Positions 12,464 through 27,500 are shown, counted from the stretch's first letter. The stretch: 64,000 nt of DNA from Edaphochlamys debaryana (GCA_016858145.1 JAEHOE010000063.1:434001-498000), one strand, 5' to 3'. The notes: generated by a model from the letters alone, not told the origin. Translations and numbers: made by a program.

Positions 12464-12470
12464 TATATAA
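12464..12470 (+). promoter_or_regulatory. TATA box of the giant Pmp/TRP-like gene
   Basis: TATATAA lies 129 bp before the start codon at 12599. The stretch 11688-12598 otherwise holds the 3' UTR of the previous gene and no coding signal that I can see. Confidence 0.6.
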
Positions 12471-12598
12471 GTGTTCGTTTAACATCATGTGTGTGTATGG
12501 AACGTTCACAGTTGGACATTTAAAAGCGGCAGCTGGTGTGCGCGTACCCTAAGCTCACGCCTCAGCAATTGCAACATGACGTGACATTAACCAAGGCT

Positions 12599-15500
12599 AT
12601 GGCGGGGCGGTCGGCGGCTTTGCTAGCCTTTACATTTGGCGTTTACCTCGCCGGAGCTCTGGGCCAGAGCCCGAGCGGATCCCAGCGGTCATACGAGTGC
12701 AGCAGCGAGGCAGAGCTGCAGGGTGCACTAAAGGATGCACAAGCTCAGGGCTACTTGCACATCGCGGTGGCCCTCCCGGCCGCGAAAGTCACGCTTACCC
12801 AGGCCTTAAAGCTGAGAATATCGGTGGACCTTATGGGAGAGCCTTACAGCGGGTCGCCGAGTTCGGTGCTCGCGTGTGGCGTACCTGATGTCGGCCTCTT
12901 CAACGTCACTCTGGCGCTGCCCCGCGTTGCCATAAACATCTCAAACGTTGAAATGCGTAACTGCAATCGCCCCGCGCTGCTGGTCACACCTGGCGCGCGG
13001 GGGGCCATTCACATCGCGGGGAGCGTGTTTACCAAGTTCACACGCGTTCTGGTGAGGGGGTGATAGAGGAAGGCGCAGTAGCTGGGGGGCGAGGGGCGGG
13101 GGCCGAGGGGTCCGGTGTTCGTGGTGCGTGGCGTCGAAGGTTAGCGACTTCGATCGATCCACGCACCGCCCGCCCCCGCCTCTCCCGGACGCCAGTCACC
13201 GCGGCACTACGCCCCGTTGTCTATAATAACCCCGCCCCTCCCACCTCTCTATCACAGGATCGGGCCCTGGACCTGGACCTGAAGCTCGTCCCCTTCCGGG
13301 ACGTGCCCTCCCAGCCCACCCCCATCTCCCCCACCACCATGGCCCTTGTGATCCACGCCCCCGGCTTCGCGGGGTCCCTCTCCATCACCAACACCACCTT
13401 CACAGCCAACGCATTCCTGGGGCAGTCCCCGGCCGAGGAGGACCCGCCGGGCTCAGACCCGGACCAGCCCCCACCGACGGCGCTGTCTGGCGGCGGATGG
13501 ACACAGCCGCCGCCCATGGGCGAAGCGGATGGGCCGATGTTTCGCTCCCTGCTGCCCTCTGCTCTCTCGGCGGCTGAGGCCGTCCTTACGGCCCGCAAAC
13601 ACCGGAGCAGCCGGATCCCGCGGGGGCAAGGGCAGGCGCTGCCAGTGGAGGGGGGGTCGTCTCCGCCGGGGCAGGAGGAGGGGGTTCCCTGGCCAGCAGC
13701 TGCTGGGGCGGCTTATTACAGGGCTGCCGCAGTTCCGCGCCTGGGCCTGGACGACTCCGCCCCGCCGCCGCTGGACCCTTCCTTCGATTCGGGCACCCCT
13801 AGCAATGACGCTGCAAACCTCCGCATACGAGATCCGGTCATTCTGCGAAATGCAAAGGAGCTGCATCCGGGCATGAAGGTAAGATTAGGGCAAATGGCCC
13901 CTAAACGTCTAAAGCGTCTCGGGACGAGGGGGCCTCCTCGGAGGACTAGGAGCACCAATCGCAGCGGCGTGGTGGACTGAGTGAGCAGGCGGCCTGCCGG
14001 AAGACCCCAGCGGTGACTCTTCCCCCCTTCCCTCTTCATCATGCATCCCTCCCTCTCAGCCCGGCCCCTGGGCTGACGACCTGGAGGCTGTGGTGGCGGT
14101 GACGTGTGCCTCCGCCGCTGCCGGGGCCGCATGCAGCGTGCGGCTGGAGGGAGTGCGGATCGTGGGGAACACGGGTGAGCGGCGATGCCGTCAGGACTGC
14201 GGGTTCAGCTTGGAACTGGGGGCATATCGCGTGTGAAGGCCGCTAGCGGGCAGGGGTTTAGGGGTGTGTGGGGAGCCGGGAGCCGGGAGCCGGGGAGCAG
14301 GCAGGGGGGCATGTGAGGGGCCGGTAATTAGGGGTACGCGGGGGCAGCTGACCTGCTGGGGCTGAGGGGACTGGGGGAACCAGGGCAGGCATTGGGGCTT
14401 GTTCGGGGGGCTCGACGGGGCGGCCTGCTGAGCCGCAACACGGTCCGTTACACTGTACAAACCCCCCGCCCAGGCGTGGCCACCTCTGGGCTGTACGTCA
14501 TGTGCGACGGAGCCAACGGAATGACATGTGACGTAACGCTCACGGACTGCACCGTGCAGGTGGGCGGGCGGGGCGCGCCACACGAGGGGTGGGGACGGAC
14601 GTGGATGTGAGTGCGGCGCACACGCACGGGGGATGTGGACGGGGGGGCGCGCGTGGCTTACGGTAGGCAGAGTAAATGCATGGGGGCGTGCAGAGCATGT
14701 ATGCCCAGGCACTCAGTGCGTGAGGAACACAGCATATGCTATGTTATGCTGATGCATACCGTACCTTGCCGGTATCACCGCGCATAAATGAATTAATTAT
14801 TTGGCCGATTTTGCAGTTTCGCGCAGTCAGGCGGGGGGGTTGCGCGAAGCAATCCAAAACCCGGGCGGGGGCCCGCGCGGAAGTGCGGAAACCTCCGTGT
14901 GTTCGTGCCGGTCCCGTGCCGGCGTACGCCCACTCGCTACTTAGGCAGCTGCGCACCCTACCCACAGCGCTCAGCACAGTAGCTCTATGATTTGCTGCGG
15001 GTAGCTTTTGAGAGCAGTGGTGCTGCAGGAATCTGGCCAAGCATGGCGGTTGGGAGTGCACGCAGTTCGGGGCTCGGTGTGGTTGGGGCCCTAAGTGTAC
15101 TAAGTGCTACCGGTCCATTGCCGAGCAGAATTCCTTCTGCTTCCTGGGCCTCCTTGCCCTGCTCCGACCTCCTCCCCCATCGGCTGCGCGGCCAGCCCCA
15201 AAACCCCTGTTGAGGCTGCGCGAAGGAAAAATAATCCGCCCGGGGGGTGCGCGACAGTGTCCCGAAATAAATGCCCCTCCCCCGGGGGTGCGCGGTGATG
15301 ACCAAAATGTACGGTAATCAGATATCCCCAGCGACAGCGATTCGTTCGTGCTCAGAACCAGGGGTGAACCAGGTGCCCACCCCTGTTCAGAACAGCAGGA
15401 TGTCGTTGGAAGGGGATCAGGGTGACTTGGCATGGGACGGAGGGGTGGTATAGGCGGCGTGGGAGGTGTAGGCGGGGTTGGGTGCGTTTGTGCAATGTGA

Positions 15501-18500
15501 GGGTGCGCTGGCATTGACTCAATGGCTTCCAATTAAGTTAGTTCGGGCCATAGAAGCTCATGAGCTGATGATCATCAGGCGTGGAAGCAAGCGGTTTACG
15601 GAGCTGCGGGGCTGGGGCGAAATCCAGTAAGATACGGAATGACATCAGGACCAGATCACCCAGGTTAGGGCATGTCATTCTACAGGCGCGGGGCCTTGCG
15701 CATTAGGCTTCAAGCCATGTTTAACGTACTGGCTGGGCACGCCTCCCCGTGTACCCCGTGCGCCCTTGGGGTCTGTATGTTACAACCGGACCCCTCCACG
15801 TACGTGCGCCCTCGCTCCCCCAGGACAATAGGCTCATGTGGCAGCCGGCTGTGGACGTAAAACGTCTACCACGGCTGCGTTATATCAACGGGATGTTCGG
15901 TTACACCTCCAACTTCCCATCAGTATTTGCGGCCATGATGCCGTGGCTCACGTACACCTACCCCATTATCGACTACTGGCAAAAGGTACGTAGGAATCCC
16001 GGTAGTATGTAGGAACCATCTATCGCCACGGGCAAGGCATGGGGCGCTCGTTCTACTCGTTCAGCCTCAACTGCAAGCTGGTTTGATGACACGTGCCACC
16101 GCGCGCCGGGGACGGCCAGGACAGACATGAAACGCACATCTGGCTCAACTAACTCACCCTTTTCTGTTCTCCGCATACTGGGACCGGCGCCCTTGCATCC
16201 AGGGAGTCTTCAGTGAAGTGGGGTACGACTACGCCACCACCATGCTGCCGTACCTGGGCAAGGTGACCGGCCGTACGCTGGGCGCTGTGGTGATCCACCA
16301 GCGCAACTCGCCCTGGCCCGGAGCTGTCGAGGGCCGACCACCCATGCTGCGCGTGAACGTGACGGGGGCGGAGTTCAGCGGCAACGACGGAGCAGGCTTC
16401 ATGAGCACCGCCACGGGTGCGAGGGATCGGAGCGAGGGTGATGAGGTAGATGAAGATGCCGCGGTGGGGCTGTTGGCTGATCAGCCCCATCAGCCTTGCT
16501 TTCGTTAAAGCATCGCACATGCATGCGGGAGTGGGTGCAAGGGGCCAGTCAGGTTGCTGTCCGGCGGGGGCAACTAACGTTTAGCGCGTTGACATGCATG
16601 CCCGGCCATCCTTGCCTGCAGACTGGGCCGAGCTGGCGGGCACCCCAGACAACCCTGCTAATATCCTCCGTCACGGCGCCGACATCACTCTTGAGGACGT
16701 GTCTCTGCACGACCACACCAGCGGTTTTCCAGCCGTGTGGGTGCGCTGGGCCCGCAACGTCCGCGTCACCAACTGCACGGTGGGTAGAGCGCTCGCTGGA
16801 AGGGGATGTATGGTCGTGGGGCGGGGGGGCAGCTCTAGCTGTGGAAGCAATACTTCGGCGTCGCGCGTCACGCTGCTGCCTGAGCTCACAACCAGCGCTG
16901 AAACCTGCTGTGCCCCCCAGGCCACCCGCACCACGGGCGCTGTATGGCTGGACGAGGTGCGGGACGAAGCGGTGGTGGAGGACTCGGCATTCGTGGGTGA
17001 GCACAACAGGCGGGGGTCTCATGGCGTGGGGTGCGTGGTACACCCGGGGGAGTTGTACCGCTATCTTTGTGGACGTAATAGATTTTCGGGCTTGAAGCAC
17101 GCGCTTGTGCTATTATCGCCCAGCTCCGTACGGGTTTGTTATTTCTTGACCAGGGCCATGCTGTAATTGCACCCTCCGTCTCCGCCCTTCAGGCAACCCC
17201 ACGTCTCCTCAGCGCTACCTCTTCTTCAACAGCTTCATCAGCGTTGCGCCGCCACGCGAGGGTATGGACTATAACGTCATGGGGGATGGCGAGGACTTTC
17301 AGCGCTTCTTTGCGGCCGGCATGACACAGCTTGTACTGGTGAGCAGTCTTCTGGGTTGCTGCTAGCTAGGCGGCTGTCGGTTATGCCAAAACAGATGCAG
17401 ATGTTGGCGGACCGCACAAGTGCATGTCACGTGACTAAAAAAGGAGCCAGGGTGATACTATTGGATGGGGGCACAATCCACCTGGATGATGAAGGTTTGC
17501 ACCGACAATTCACTCCGCGGCCGGCCCCTCGTCAGATCAAAATGTCAACCCTGAGCGGCCAGCGGCAGGCCAACGTTGCGAATGTGCGCAACTGTGTCTT
17601 CGAGGGTAAGGCGGGGTTCGGCGGGGCATGCAGTCATCGAATTTCTGCCGTGAGCATGCATCTGGACGCTTGCATGGGATGGGCGGGTGATGATGAGCAT
17701 CTGACTAGCATCTGGATGGCATTACATGATGGGTGACAACTAACGCCCAGGCAGCCCACCTACCAACCGGCTCTACCTATCTACTCCCGCACCCGTGCGA
17801 ATCCCTCAGAGAATGGCTCCTACATATCAGGAACCCTTTACATTTTGGGCAGCGAGGCACCTTCAGGCTTTAAGGCCAAAGACCTCCGCACGTCAACTGA
17901 CGTCAATGTTGTGAATACTCATTTTATCAGGAATTACTGCTGGTGAGATAATTGTGTCATTCGGCCGGAGGACTCAAACTTCCGGCTGCGCAGAGCATTA
18001 ACCACGTACCTTATTCCGTTCTGCCTATCTGACTTGTCTTCCTTCATATCTTGCACGTGTCACGTAGGGCTTTGCCCTGGAGACAAGAGAACGCATCGAA
18101 GTGCTCAACAGGCGAGAGGCCATTGCTTATATCCTCTGTGGCCAATGCCGTAATAAGGGGTTGCAGGTCAGTGGCTGCATGGGGCCCCCACCCACAAACG
18201 AACACACTCCTTACCGGATGGATGCCTTGAATGATAATAAATAAACAGGTTTATTGGTAACCGCAACGGCGGCCTGATTACAGAATGGATTCGCAGCAGC
18301 AGCTTAGTTGAAGACGGTGTATTTGAGCACAATGTGAATACGTATGATATCCATGAGGACTACATCGCACCCTATACTGGCCAAGGATACGGTGAGCATT
18401 GTTCGGCGCTACCGGCTTGCTGCCTGTGTGGTGCCTGAAATGAATGTATGTGTATCGTTTGCCTGCCAGGTGGCGGCGCCTTTGTGGCCAGGCAGATTGG

Positions 18501-21500
18501 AGACGGGCCCGTGCAACTTGAAAGCTGCAGCTTTACAAACAACTCGTCGCCGTCAGGGGGGGGCGCGGGTAGGTAGGACCGTGGGTGGTACAATACGCAG
18601 ACCCGGTAGCGCAGACCTCAATAGAGAACAGCTTGGTGGAAGCAAGTAAACGGCGGAATGCCCCAGTGTCTTTCTACAAGTCTTCGACCCAAAGTGCTTG
18701 ACCTCCAATTCTGAGCGAATCCTTTGTGCCCGCAGTGTTCCTTACAGAGGTCAACCTCAGTGAGGTTGTTGTTGCTAACTGCAAGTGAGTATGCTAGCTG
18801 CTTATCAGGTTCATTTGTTTTAAAGTTTTCTCAACGCCCACCAACTTCCAATGGATTATCGGCTGACATCTAAGGCTCGCCATCAGTCACCTATCACAAC
18901 TCAGCATCACCGCCCCCTTTCCACCCCTTCAGTTTTACGGACAACAGCGCCATCTACGGAGACGGCGGGGCGCTGTGGCTTTGGAAGTCCGACACCAGCA
19001 CAGATGATGCGTTCTCAACCGTCAATGGCTGCTCCATCACAGCCTGCAACTTCTCCAGCAACATCGCAGGTGAGTGCGGTGACGCAAGCTGGGGTTCTTG
19101 CTCGGGTCAGCAGTTTTAAAGAAAGGCATTGCAGTGAGGACGCAATGGGCTCATGCTCAACCGCTCGGGGGGGTGGAAAAACCGTTTGCCTTCATTCCAG
19201 CGCATTGTGGATGTAACCCTCGTCCACAGGCCGCCGTGGCGGTGCGGTATCAGGAAATACGAATACGGCATGGACCGTTCGCAGCTGCCGCTTCACCAAC
19301 AACACGGCCATGCTCAGCCCAGGCATGAGCAGCATAGACCCGAACACCTCGCCGATCCGAATGTACGAGGCGCTGGACATGGACAGCACCGGAGGAGGTT
19401 GGTTTGGGGGGGCACGGACGGATTCGAATCCTATCCTATAGTATGACAGGCGTGCGCATGGGATGGGATGGGATGGGGATGGAGCTGGGCATTGATGATA
19501 GTTGGTTTGATCGGGTACAGGGCTGGGCGGGCCCTGATAGACAGGCGCATGGCTGGGGGTGATGGGAGTGGGGGGGGACAATACATGAAAGCCGGTCAAC
19601 GGTGCGAGTGGGGCTAGCTATGTGAAAGGGCGTCCATCGAATGCATGGTGACCTGTGTTGCTCCGCTGCCCCGGCGCTGCCGCCCAGGTGCCATCTATGC
19701 GCAGGGGTTTGTGTCGGTTGCACTGATGAATTGCACGCTGGAAGGCAACAAGGTGCGGCAGCACCCTGTTGCTTGCATGAGCTAGCTGCAGCTCAGCCAC
19801 ATGCATTATGGCGTTGCCCTTTCTCTTGATCAATAATGCCCAATGCAACCCCCCAATGCTATAAATCAATGCCTACCACATAACAGGTAGCGAGGCACGC
19901 GGGCGGTGCACTCCGGCTCACGGATGGCAATTACGTCAGCCTGGAAAGCAACACGTTTTCTAGAAACTCCGCAGTTATGGGTGGCGCCGTTGCTGCCAGT
20001 CGGGTGGGCGGCGTAACCGTGATCTCAGACACCTACGACTCCAACAGCGCTGTCGACCCCTGGGCCTGGCCGGACACCAGCCCCGTCCCAGATTCCCCCT
20101 TCTACATGGTCCACCCTTTGGGCGCTATACAGCCGGGGTACGGCGGCGCAATCTACTTGACGGGAGCGGACGCCCTGTCTCTTCAGAGGGCCCTTCACAT
20201 GACCAACAATTCCGCACTGCAAGGTGCGTGGGTGTGACTTCGATCGATTGAGATCGAAGCTTTGGTTGCTGACAGACAGACCCGTGCAATTCGAATGCGC
20301 CCTGCTCCACTGCCGCTGCAGGCGGAGCAATAGCCATGCTCAGGAGCGGCATATCCGTGGTTGGGAGCATCGATGACGATGACCTGGATGGGTACGGCAG
20401 CAATGAAGCCCCGTTTAACTTGGCGCTGCCGCCCGCTGTGGCGGCCCAGCCGGGCGTGCCCTCTCCGTTCGGGACCTCCAGCCCTGGAGTGCTGCCGTAC
20501 AGAATGCTCTTTGCGCACAACACCGCTCTCTTAGGCGGCGCGGTGTACCTCCGCGACGTGCTCAACGTAACCTGGGCTTTGCGCAACGGGTATCGAGTGG
20601 TCTTGAATGGACTCACAAACGCAACTCTCGTGGCGCAAGGCTGGGAAGTGGCCTATACAAACCTGACGGTATCCGTCACAGAGTACGTCCCACCTGGGAG
20701 CCGCCTGATCCGCAGCGAGCCCGCCATCCTGTTCTTCAACAACACCGCCAACGGAGGCGCAGGACTGTACCTGGACTCGACGCAAAATGTGAGCAGCTCT
20801 AAAGTTATTTTGCTCTGGGGCACGAAGGGCTTGGAGGCTTAAGGCGGTTCCTTACTGAGGCACCCGCCGCCACGCCCTTGCTTCACCTTGCTTCATGTGC
20901 TTGAGAGGATGACTCAAGCAGTTGTGTTTCTCTCTATTCTCGCAGGCAAGCCTCGCGCATGTGCGCTTTGTGGCGAACACAGCTCGCAGCCCCCCGCTGG
21001 CGCCCGGATACAGCGGCCTCAGCGGCCGCGAGGGGCGCAGCCGCACGGCCGCTCAGCAGCCGTGCTTTGAGGGCAGTGGCGGGGCTGTGTGCCTGGTGGG
21101 CATCGAGTGCAGTGTCGGGCAGGAGTGCTACGAGAGCCGTGACCCAAGCAGCTACGTGGTGAGTCGAATCCAGCAGCCCTTTATAATGTCTTCTCTGCAT
21201 GCGCCCTTCTCTCTGCTGCTGCATACATCGGCCCACCAGCTCAACCCCTCCTCCCACCTTGTTTCTTCTTGCAGCTGCGCCGCTGTGACTTTGCCGCTAA
21301 TACCGCTGAAGTCAACGGCGGGGCTCTCGTGGTGGCGGCAGGGCGCGATTGCACCACTCTTGCTGGCTGCTACAGGACGGTAGTTGACAACTGCACAGTT
21401 ACGGGTGAGCCTGGATTGAGGGGGAGGCATGGGTATACTGCGTTTCTGTGCAGGCCAGTCGGGTGCTTGAGCGCGAGTTCTTGGTTTCAACCCCTTCCTC

Positions 21501-24500
21501 CACCCCTCAGGAAACAAAGCCGTCCGCGGCACGGGCGGTGGTGTGTTTTGGGAGCACGAGGGCATTGTGGAGGTGGCGTCGTGCCGGGACGACACGCGCC
21601 GCACCCTGCAACTCCTGGGCTCCTCCCCGCCCCCGCCCACGTCCCCTCCAATGGACCCGACAGCCAGCTCCACCCCCACCGACTCAAGCCCCAGTTTTAC
21701 GCTCCTTATGCCGTCCCGCAAGGGCCCGGCAACCGCCTATGCCTCCCTTGCAGCTGACAAGCGGGCAGCAGTGCTCCGCTCCCTCTCCGGCGCCGCGCCA
21801 TCCGACTCTTTCACCACCGCCTTCGTCCTCCTCGGCCCCAACGGTACCCTGCTCCTCCCCTCCGCCGCTGGATACACCTCCGTCCCATCCACCGGTGCAG
21901 GCAGCGTGCTGGCGACGGGGATCGGTGCTGCAGGGTCCCAGCCCCCCTCTGCGGCAGTTGCTCCCTCCAAGGCCCCCTCCTCGGTCCTCGTTTCGGACGG
22001 CAACGGGACGGTGTACCGCTTCCCGCTGGAGCTGCTGCGGGTGGCCGGTTCGGACCCCGCCGACTTCAACGGTTCCTTCCCGGCCCTCCAACGGAGCGTC
22101 ACGCTGGTCGCCAACGACAGCGCCTGGCAGGGGCTGCCCCACACGCAGCTGCCCTGCGCCCATTGGGTCAACAACACGGCGGCGGGGGCGGGGGACCTGG
22201 GGACGACACCATACTTCCTGCTGGTGAGGGAGGGGGGAACGAGGGGGAGAGGAGGCGTGGCTGAGGTTTGTCGTAGGCATCAAACGCGAAGTAGGCAAGG
22301 CAGTAGGGAGCCAGAACATCCCTGAGCGAGCACCCGTCAACCCCAGGTCCAGCCCCGCACCGACTTCTATTCCTCCAACACGGAGCTGGGGCTGGCGGTT
22401 ACAGTGCACGACTGGCTTGGGGGCAACGCAACGGGGGAGGGCCCCGATGTGCTCGTCACCACAGTGGCTTCCCAGGTGCGTGGACCAATCAAGGTGAAAG
22501 CTCAAGTCGTTTCTGCCCATTTGCAAGGCACTCACATGGAAATCCCCAGAAACAAACCTTTGATTCCCTGCCTCAGGTCTCCGGACCCACCACAATTGTC
22601 GCAGCCAACGGCACCGCGCTGTTCTCTGGCCTCCGCATGCGCGCGCGGCAGGGCCCCCACCCCATCACCTTTGAGGGCCGCACAGCGGGCTCCGTGCAGC
22701 GACGGCTGCAGTCAAGCACGGTGGGTCGGGGACACACTGGGGGCGGGGGCGCAATCAGGCTCGGGGTGCTCAATTTAACCGTCGGCGGAAGGCAAGGCCG
22801 GGTACCCGTCCTTCTCAAGCACTCCCCTCCCTCCCTTCCAGGTCACCGTCTACGTCCGGCCCTGCATTGTGAATGAATTCCTGTCCCCGGGGAACCAGGA
22901 CGAGTGCCTGAGGTGCAAGCCGGGTGCCTACAACTTCAAGCCGGCGGGGGTGGGTTGGGTTCAGGAGACGAGAGTGGCAGAATGGGTTTAAGGCTTGCCA
23001 GCACCACGTGGATGGGTCACGACGCATCTTAGACCGCCCTTCGCCACTGTGATGTTGAGAGTGACAGCATGGCGTGGACGTGTCCCTTGCTTGTCCCGAC
23101 CCGTCGCCACCCCCTTCGCAACCCCTCACCCTCCCACCCCCCTCTCAGGAGAGCTGCCTGCCCTGCCCCGGGAGTGCGCAGTGCGGATCCCCCGAGGAGG
23201 GCAGCGGCTTCCTGGTCCCCACGCCCGGGTACTGGCACGTGCACCCCTTCAGCAACCAGGCACGTGCCTGCCGGGGGGGGGAGGCATGACGAGCGAGGTT
23301 TTGGCGTAGTCGAGGTTTTTGTGCTGCGAGTGCTGTGTTGGGCGCCGCTTAAGATCGTTGGCCACAGCGAGATAGCCCCATCCAACCCAAATGAACCTTT
23401 CCCCCCTCCTTTCCCCTTCTTCTCCCGCCCCCCTGCAGATCTACGAGTGCCCCAACTCCGACTCCTGCTCAGACCGTAACCGTGGGGCGGCACTGGCGGC
23501 AATGCAGGTCCGCATCTGGAAGGTGAGGTACAGGGAAGGCAAGATGGAGGGGAGAGGGGGAAAGGAAAGAGGGGAGAAGGGAACCAAGAGTCCTTGGAAC
23601 CAGCGGTGAGAGAAGTAGATTGCTAAAGAGGGCTTCACGGTTACGGTGCATGGTTTGCCCCTATACCCTTCCTTGGGACCGGAGGAGGAGGAGGAGGAGG
23701 AAGAGGTGCTCCGGGGCTCACTTGGCGGGTGGCTGGGAAGGGACGGGGGAGACGAGGGTTCAGGGCATGCTTGACCGCTCTTCCCTTTCCCTCCCTTTCC
23801 CAGGCCATCCGTGGGGTCCAGGTGAATGCCTCCACTTCAGCCCTGGACACAGCGCTGGCCGCACTCTCGCCTCCCGCATCTGGACCTAAACCTGGATCTG
23901 GATCCCCGACTCTGGGTCACCGGTTGAGGCACCTGCGCAGCCTGGCTCAGGTAAAGGGTGGATGGGTGGAAGAGAGCTGCGCAAGGTGGGCAAAAGGTGC
24001 AAGGTGGGTCTGAGGCCATTGCGGAGAGCAGAACCTCGCGAAGTCCCTTGTGAACGTTCGACGTGCGTCCCCTCGCTCCATGGCAGGTCGCTGCCGCTGC
24101 GCCGCCGCCGCCTGCCGCCGCTACCCCGCCGTACAACGGCACGTACGACAGCCAGGCGGTGCTGACCACGCTGGCGGCGATCATGTGCGTGTGCTGTACG
24201 GCAATGGGCTTGTGTGGTCACTCTTCAGTCATGCAGGCGATCACTCCTCTTCGCCACCTTAGCCATGTCTCTAGATCTGAAGCCCGAGCCGTCTTGCTCA
24301 CCGCATTCCTTCCGTGCCCCTCTCCGTCTTCACCCCTGTTCTCCTGCCCCCGCTGCACTCACGCCCCATCAGACCCGACTACGTGGATGGGCAGTGCGCC
24401 GACGGATACACGGGGACCCTGTGCGCAGAGTGGTGAGTGGCCATGTGCGCTTGAGTTATATATCGTGGAGCTTCTGGCGGGTGGAAGGATGCGCATGCAG

Positions 24501-27500
24501 GGATGCAAAGGGCATGCAAAGGAGTCATCAAGTGAACTCTTGCTTATTATAGCCTCGGCTCCCCCTCCAACTGCCGCGCTCACCGCAGTGCGCCGGGGTG
24601 GGGATGGCGGGATGTGGCCACGTGCGTCAAGTGCCCGGCACGGGTGCGCCGGCAGCATGCGTGCAAGGACTGGGGTAGGGGAGTCGGTGCATGCTAGCTG
24701 GGAGGAGGGACCGAGGGGCCACCCCCACAGCGGAGGATGATGACAATGAACGTAGAGTGCGTTCTCGAGGGTACGCATGTGGGGTACTATGTGTCTGAGT
24801 ATTGGGCTAAAGCTTGCGCCTACGTTCTCCTCTCATCAGGCCCTGTCAGCGTTCTTCTACTCCCTGGCTACCCTTCTGACGCTGCTGTCGCTGTTCATCA
24901 CCATCGAAGCCAGCCTTAGCGCGCAGGTGAGAATGAGGGAACGCCGACTCAGCACGTGCGGCTGCAGAGATGCTAAGCCGGCTAAGCATACACATGCTGA
25001 TGACCCCGTCCCCACCTCGCTTTCCGCCTCAATGGATCGCCATCAGGATGCCCTCATGTCCAAGCGGGGTACCCGCACCGCGGCTTCCCGGCGCAGTAAA
25101 TTAAAATTGGCAGACCGATACCCAGCCGCTATCGTGCAAGAAGTGCCTCACAAAGAGGGGGCGGCGCCGACAGGGTGGGGCGGAGGGCAGGCCGCGTTTC
25201 CGGCCGCCGAGTCGGGCACTCCCGAGGTGGCTGTGCTTACGGAGCCGGCCGAGGACCAAGGTGCGGAGGGAGGCCAGGAGCTGGCGTTGGCGCCGGCTGT
25301 GGCCCCTAATCCCCCTATGCAAGGGACGGATTGCCACAGCTCCCCGCAGCGGGCGGGAGCCGTGCTCCCCCTGGGCGGGGGCGGATTTTCGGGGCTGCAA
25401 ACCGCGTCAGCATACAGCCCGGTGGCCACACCCATGCCGCCGCCGCCGCCCCCGCCGCCAGTGATGCCGCCGCCATCACCGCCGCCGCCACTTTGCCCAG
25501 CAGGCGGCGGCGGCGGCGGCAAGGGTGCCGAGCGGTCGCTCCCGGCAAAGGCGGCGACGGAACCAGACTTTGCGCCGCTTGGGGCATCCCGGCCCTCAGC
25601 GCCACCGTCCTCCGGCCCTCTGCCGCCGTCCCAGCCGCCGCCACATCACTCGATCTCGCTGCCTGTGGGCTCCGCCTCCGCTACTGACGGGCACCTTCCG
25701 CTAGCCTCCGCCACCATACCCGGGGGGTACAACCTGAACCCCACTCTCATGGCGGGGCCCCAGCACACCGGTCCGCCTCGGCAGCAGCAGCCCGGCCTTA
25801 CCGGCGGCCTTGGGCCTCCAAGGCCCTACAGTCTGCAGCGCCACAGCAGCGAACAGGGGGCAGCAGGCGAGGCTCGGCCTTCGGGCCACGGCGGGGCGGC
25901 CCAGTCGGGCCCGGACGGCGGCGGCCAGGACCAAGCGGGCCCCAACAGGATTGGGCGTGCGTCTTGGGGGGACGACCGCCTCTCAGAGGCCTCCGATGGA
26001 ACCGCTCGGTTGGGCAGTGGTGCAGCAGGCGGCGGCGGCGGGGCAGGGCGACAAGAGCCAAACGCCATAGCTTCCGACAGGGTTGATGAGGGAAGTGGAG
26101 ATATGGGCATTCCGGATTTGGCCACCATTATCCGCATCTTCATCGCCTATCTCCAGGTAAGACGTCGCGGGATCCGGTGAGGATCTTGCAGGGGTCTGAC
26201 AGCTCGCATGAGGATGCGTCTCAGCTCAAAGCTATGCGGCGCCGTTACTCGACACGGTCACCCTCTTGCATCCTCACGCACGTCTCATGCTTCCTCTCGT
26301 CTGCAATCGTGTCCTTCCTGTTCAGGTCCTATCGCTCCTCCGCCACGTAGACATGGAGCTCCCATCGCTGCTGCTGCTCATACAGAGCATAAGCAGTCAG
26401 GCCACGAGCTATACGGGTGATGAGGGGTGACGGGAGTGGAGGGACGTGACATGTGGTGGGGGAGGAAGGTCACGACGGCCGGATCACCTAAACAAACCCA
26501 CTAGATTCCCTCGTGCACCATCTGCTATGTATCCCGACAGCGTCTGCCCACAACCTGCCCTCGCAGGCATGCTGGTGTCCCTCGAGTGCGCGCTCCCCCC
26601 GACCGACTCAACCAATTCGGCCATCATCCGCCTCGCCATCACGGTGCTGGCGCCCGCATACACCTTGGCGGCCACAGCGCTCTTCTTCTTTGCTTGGAAC
26701 ACCGCAAAGTACCTATGTCACAGGTGGGCGGGCCGGGAGAGCGGGTTGTGAGGGCAGGCTTTGGGGACGTCAGCTTGTGGTATGAGTTGCGCGACGGCTC
26801 CTGGGTAGTTCTTGTCCGGATGCTTAATAGCAGGTTGGGATCAGGAAATGGTACTTTCCCTTACTTGGAGGTGGAGCGGTGGGTAGGCCATGGTACAACT
26901 CGCCCCTTACGTACCTCTCACCCTTCATTCCCCCACCCCAATCCCCATCCACCCCCAGGCGCCCTGCTGCCATCACCGCCGGCACCTACGCCTCCCACCT
27001 TGCCTCCTGCATGCGGGGGCAGATGATGGTGGCGCTGTGTGCGATCATGTTCTTCTTCTACCCCTCGGTCTGCCAGGTGGGGGCGTGCAGCAGGGGTTTC
27101 GTGTTAACAAGGCCCTCTAGCAAAGCGGGCGATTATGAAGCCTTCCTCCCTGACCCTTTCACCCTTCCCCGACCCCCCAGGCCCTCATGTCCATATTTGA
27201 CTGCCAGGAGGTGTCCACCCGGGACGACTCGCTGGGCTTCGAGGTGGGTAACAAGGCGCTTCAAAGACAATGCTAGAAGGCGAGAAGCGCCTTGATACTG
27301 TGCCCAGCAGTCCTCGCCCTGCCGTCCCTCTTACCCTCAACCCTTGCATGGCACCGTCCTGCCTCCGTCCCGCCACTCAGGGCTGGGAGACTCAGCTGTA
27401 CTGGAAGCAGGACTTTGGGGTTGTGTGCTACGAGGGGGCCCACAACAGACTGGCGTACGGGTTAGGCATCCCGGTCCTTGTTCTGTTTGGCTTGGGTAAG

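Noticed and set aside
12599..22720. Recent horizontal transfer of Pmp-like repeats from Chlamydia-like bacteria
   Set aside because: The region has many native introns and the same composition as its surroundings, and such repeats are known in several protists; nothing here indicates recent transfer.
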